From contig DATGJP010000020.1 of assembly GCA_035295125.1 (NCBI GenBank), positions 124,001-188,000 of the forward strand: 64,000 nt of DNA. Reading direction: 5' to 3'. The notes beneath the pieces are model-generated. The model did no database searches, was not told where the DNA came from, and was given only the letters and a program-made list of their open reading frames with translations. The position numbers and the translations under genes were made by a program. Shown here piece by piece: positions 63,372-64,000 of the stretch (positions are counted from its first letter, which is position 1; every line of letters begins with the position of its first letter). This DNA comes from JAICMB01 sp035295125 (lineage in GTDB: Bacteria; Acidobacteriota; Terriglobia; Bryobacterales; Bryobacteraceae).

Positions 63372-63385
63372 ATAACGATCGTTAT
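63372..63385. promoter_or_regulatory. Perfect 14-bp palindrome in divergent promoter region
   Basis: ATAACGATCGTTAT lies between hmgA (start 63331) and the OsmC-like gene (start 63397). A symmetric site here could be an operator for both genes; the regulator is unknown. Confidence 0.5.
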
Positions 63386-63396
63386 ATGGTGAATGT

Positions 63397-63924
63397 ATGT
63401 CAGAGGTCGTTTACCGTTCAAATGTTCGGGTGGAGCGCATAAAGGGTCCGATTCGCCGCGCTTATTTGCCGGCGGAGGAAGAGCCGGTCATGTTCAGCGT
63501 CCATGGCGCCATTGCCGAGCATTACAAGGTGCCGCAGGGGATGTACGAGACGCACGCGACAACGCTGGACTACATCGTGGCCGCGGCGGCGGGTTGACTT
63601 ACGGGAACCTTCGGAGGCGCGCTGGAGGCGCGTAAAATCGCGGCCGGCGAGGGCAGGCTGCACTCGGAAACCGTTGGCGAACTGGAAACGGAGGATCACG
63701 TTCTTGTGATCCGCCGGATACATGTGAAGATGCATCTCACGGCGCCCGAGGATGCGCGGGAGGCGGCGGAACGTGTGCACGGGTTCTATGCGGACTATTG
63801 TCCGGTATATCGCACGTTGAAGGGGTCGATACAAATGACCACCGAACTGGTTTTTCACGACCTCGACGGGAGCGGACAGAATTTGCCTTTAGAGAAGCCT
63901 TCCGATTCCACCCCGAGAGCGTGA
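63397..63924 (+). CDS. OsmC-like peroxiredoxin, probable selenoprotein (UGA at codon 67)
   Basis: A single frame of 175 residues interrupted only by TGA at 63595-63597. Before it, TLDYIVAAAAG matches the OsmC helix start; after it, LTGTFGGALEARKIAAGEG continues the same helix, and the second conserved cysteine is in DYCPVYRTLKG. The TGA takes the place of the first catalytic Cys, so it most likely encodes selenocysteine. A hairpin CGCGC-TGGAG-GCGCG at 63618-63632 lies at the right distance for a bacterial SECIS. OsmC-like selenoproteins have been reported in other bacteria. Alternatives are a nonsense mutation or an error. Confidence 0.75.
63618..63632 (+). promoter_or_regulatory. Candidate bacterial SECIS hairpin
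   Basis: CGCGC (63618-63622) pairs with GCGCG (63628-63632) around the loop TGGAG. A loop guanine (63624) lies 27 bases after the TGA, inside the 16-37 base window described for bacterial SECIS elements. The hairpin is within the coding frame, as bacterial SECIS elements are. Confidence 0.6.
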
Positions 63925-64000
63925 TTGAAGCGCGCGCGGTAGTTCTCCCAGGCAATGGCGGAGGTCAGTTCCATGATCTGCAGGTCGCTGAAGTTGCGCT
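63855..64000 (-). CDS. AhpD/carboxymuconolactone decarboxylase-like protein, C-terminal part (cut by window edge)
   Basis: The last 48 codons of a minus-strand frame that enters from the right edge and stops at TGA 63857-63855. It reads FSDLQIMELTSAIAWENYRA, then RFNHALGVESEGFSKGKFCP, the typical C-terminus of carboxymuconolactone decarboxylase-family proteins, which include AhpD-like thiol peroxidases. Its 3' end overlaps the 3' end of the OsmC-like gene by 70 bases in convergent orientation. Confidence 0.75.
   Translation of the reverse strand, partial: RNFSDLQIMELTSAIAWENYRARFNHALGVESEGFSKGKFCPLPSRS

Noticed and set aside
62186..63442. 418-residue plus-strand frame
   Set aside because: Shadow of homogentisate dioxygenase; no domain visible.

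Overview
The window reads as a chromosomal segment of an Acidobacteriota bacterium, most like the Solibacter/Bryobacter group. The main reasons are three large two-module orphan ABC permeases of the ADOP type (3274-5811, 6162-8549, 58991-61414), together with an ordinary high-GC housekeeping set (GlpX, RuvX, MltG, CutA, FtsB-like, HmgA). No rRNA gene and no CRISPR array was seen.

Layout. 1-15.4 kb is chromosome: a cut-off membrane protein, a three-gene GMC dehydrogenase/multihaem cytochrome operon, two ADOP permeases, an IS21 remnant, a chemoreceptor fused to hemerythrin, an N-acyl-D-amino-acid deacylase-like hydrolase, GlpX, a thiamine-binding-type protein and tRNA-Gly(CCC). 15,428-48,893 is one integrated element bounded by a 47-bp direct repeat of the tRNA 3' half. 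48.9-52.7 kb is a decayed accessory stretch holding an HNH-type protein, an intact DUF6223-like/SigJ pair and remnants of hemerythrin, glyoxalase and PAS-kinase genes. 52.9-64 kb is chromosome again: DinB, RuvX-MltG-TolC, MFS/CutA, FtsB-like, ADOP, flavin reductase/homogentisate dioxygenase, an OsmC-like gene with an in-frame UGA, and the end of an AhpD-like gene.

The element looks like an integrated mobilizable plasmid. It has an integrase and excisionase at the tRNA end, a soluble TraG/VirD4-like ATPase, MobC and a relaxase with a hairpin-rich candidate oriT, ParA plus a small partner and four palindromic candidate parS repeats, and RepA with seven iterons. No type IV secretion genes were found, so transfer would need a helper. 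Cargo includes a TM0106-type nuclease-helicase, a SIR2-HerA-KTSC operon and a PaeR7I-type restriction-modification pair. Two further tyrosine recombinases each sit beside their own candidate recombination site: a dif-like site at 29,303-29,326 and an inverted-repeat pair at 42,219-42,393.

Strongest points for follow-up: the OsmC-like gene at 63,397-63,924, where TGA replaces the conserved cysteine codon and a small hairpin lies at bacterial SECIS distance; the duplicated leaders upstream of 39,418 and 41,748, whose stem shows compensatory base changes; the possible invertible switch at 42.2-42.4 kb; and the defence cargo. All product names come from reading the sequence by eye; no database search was run.
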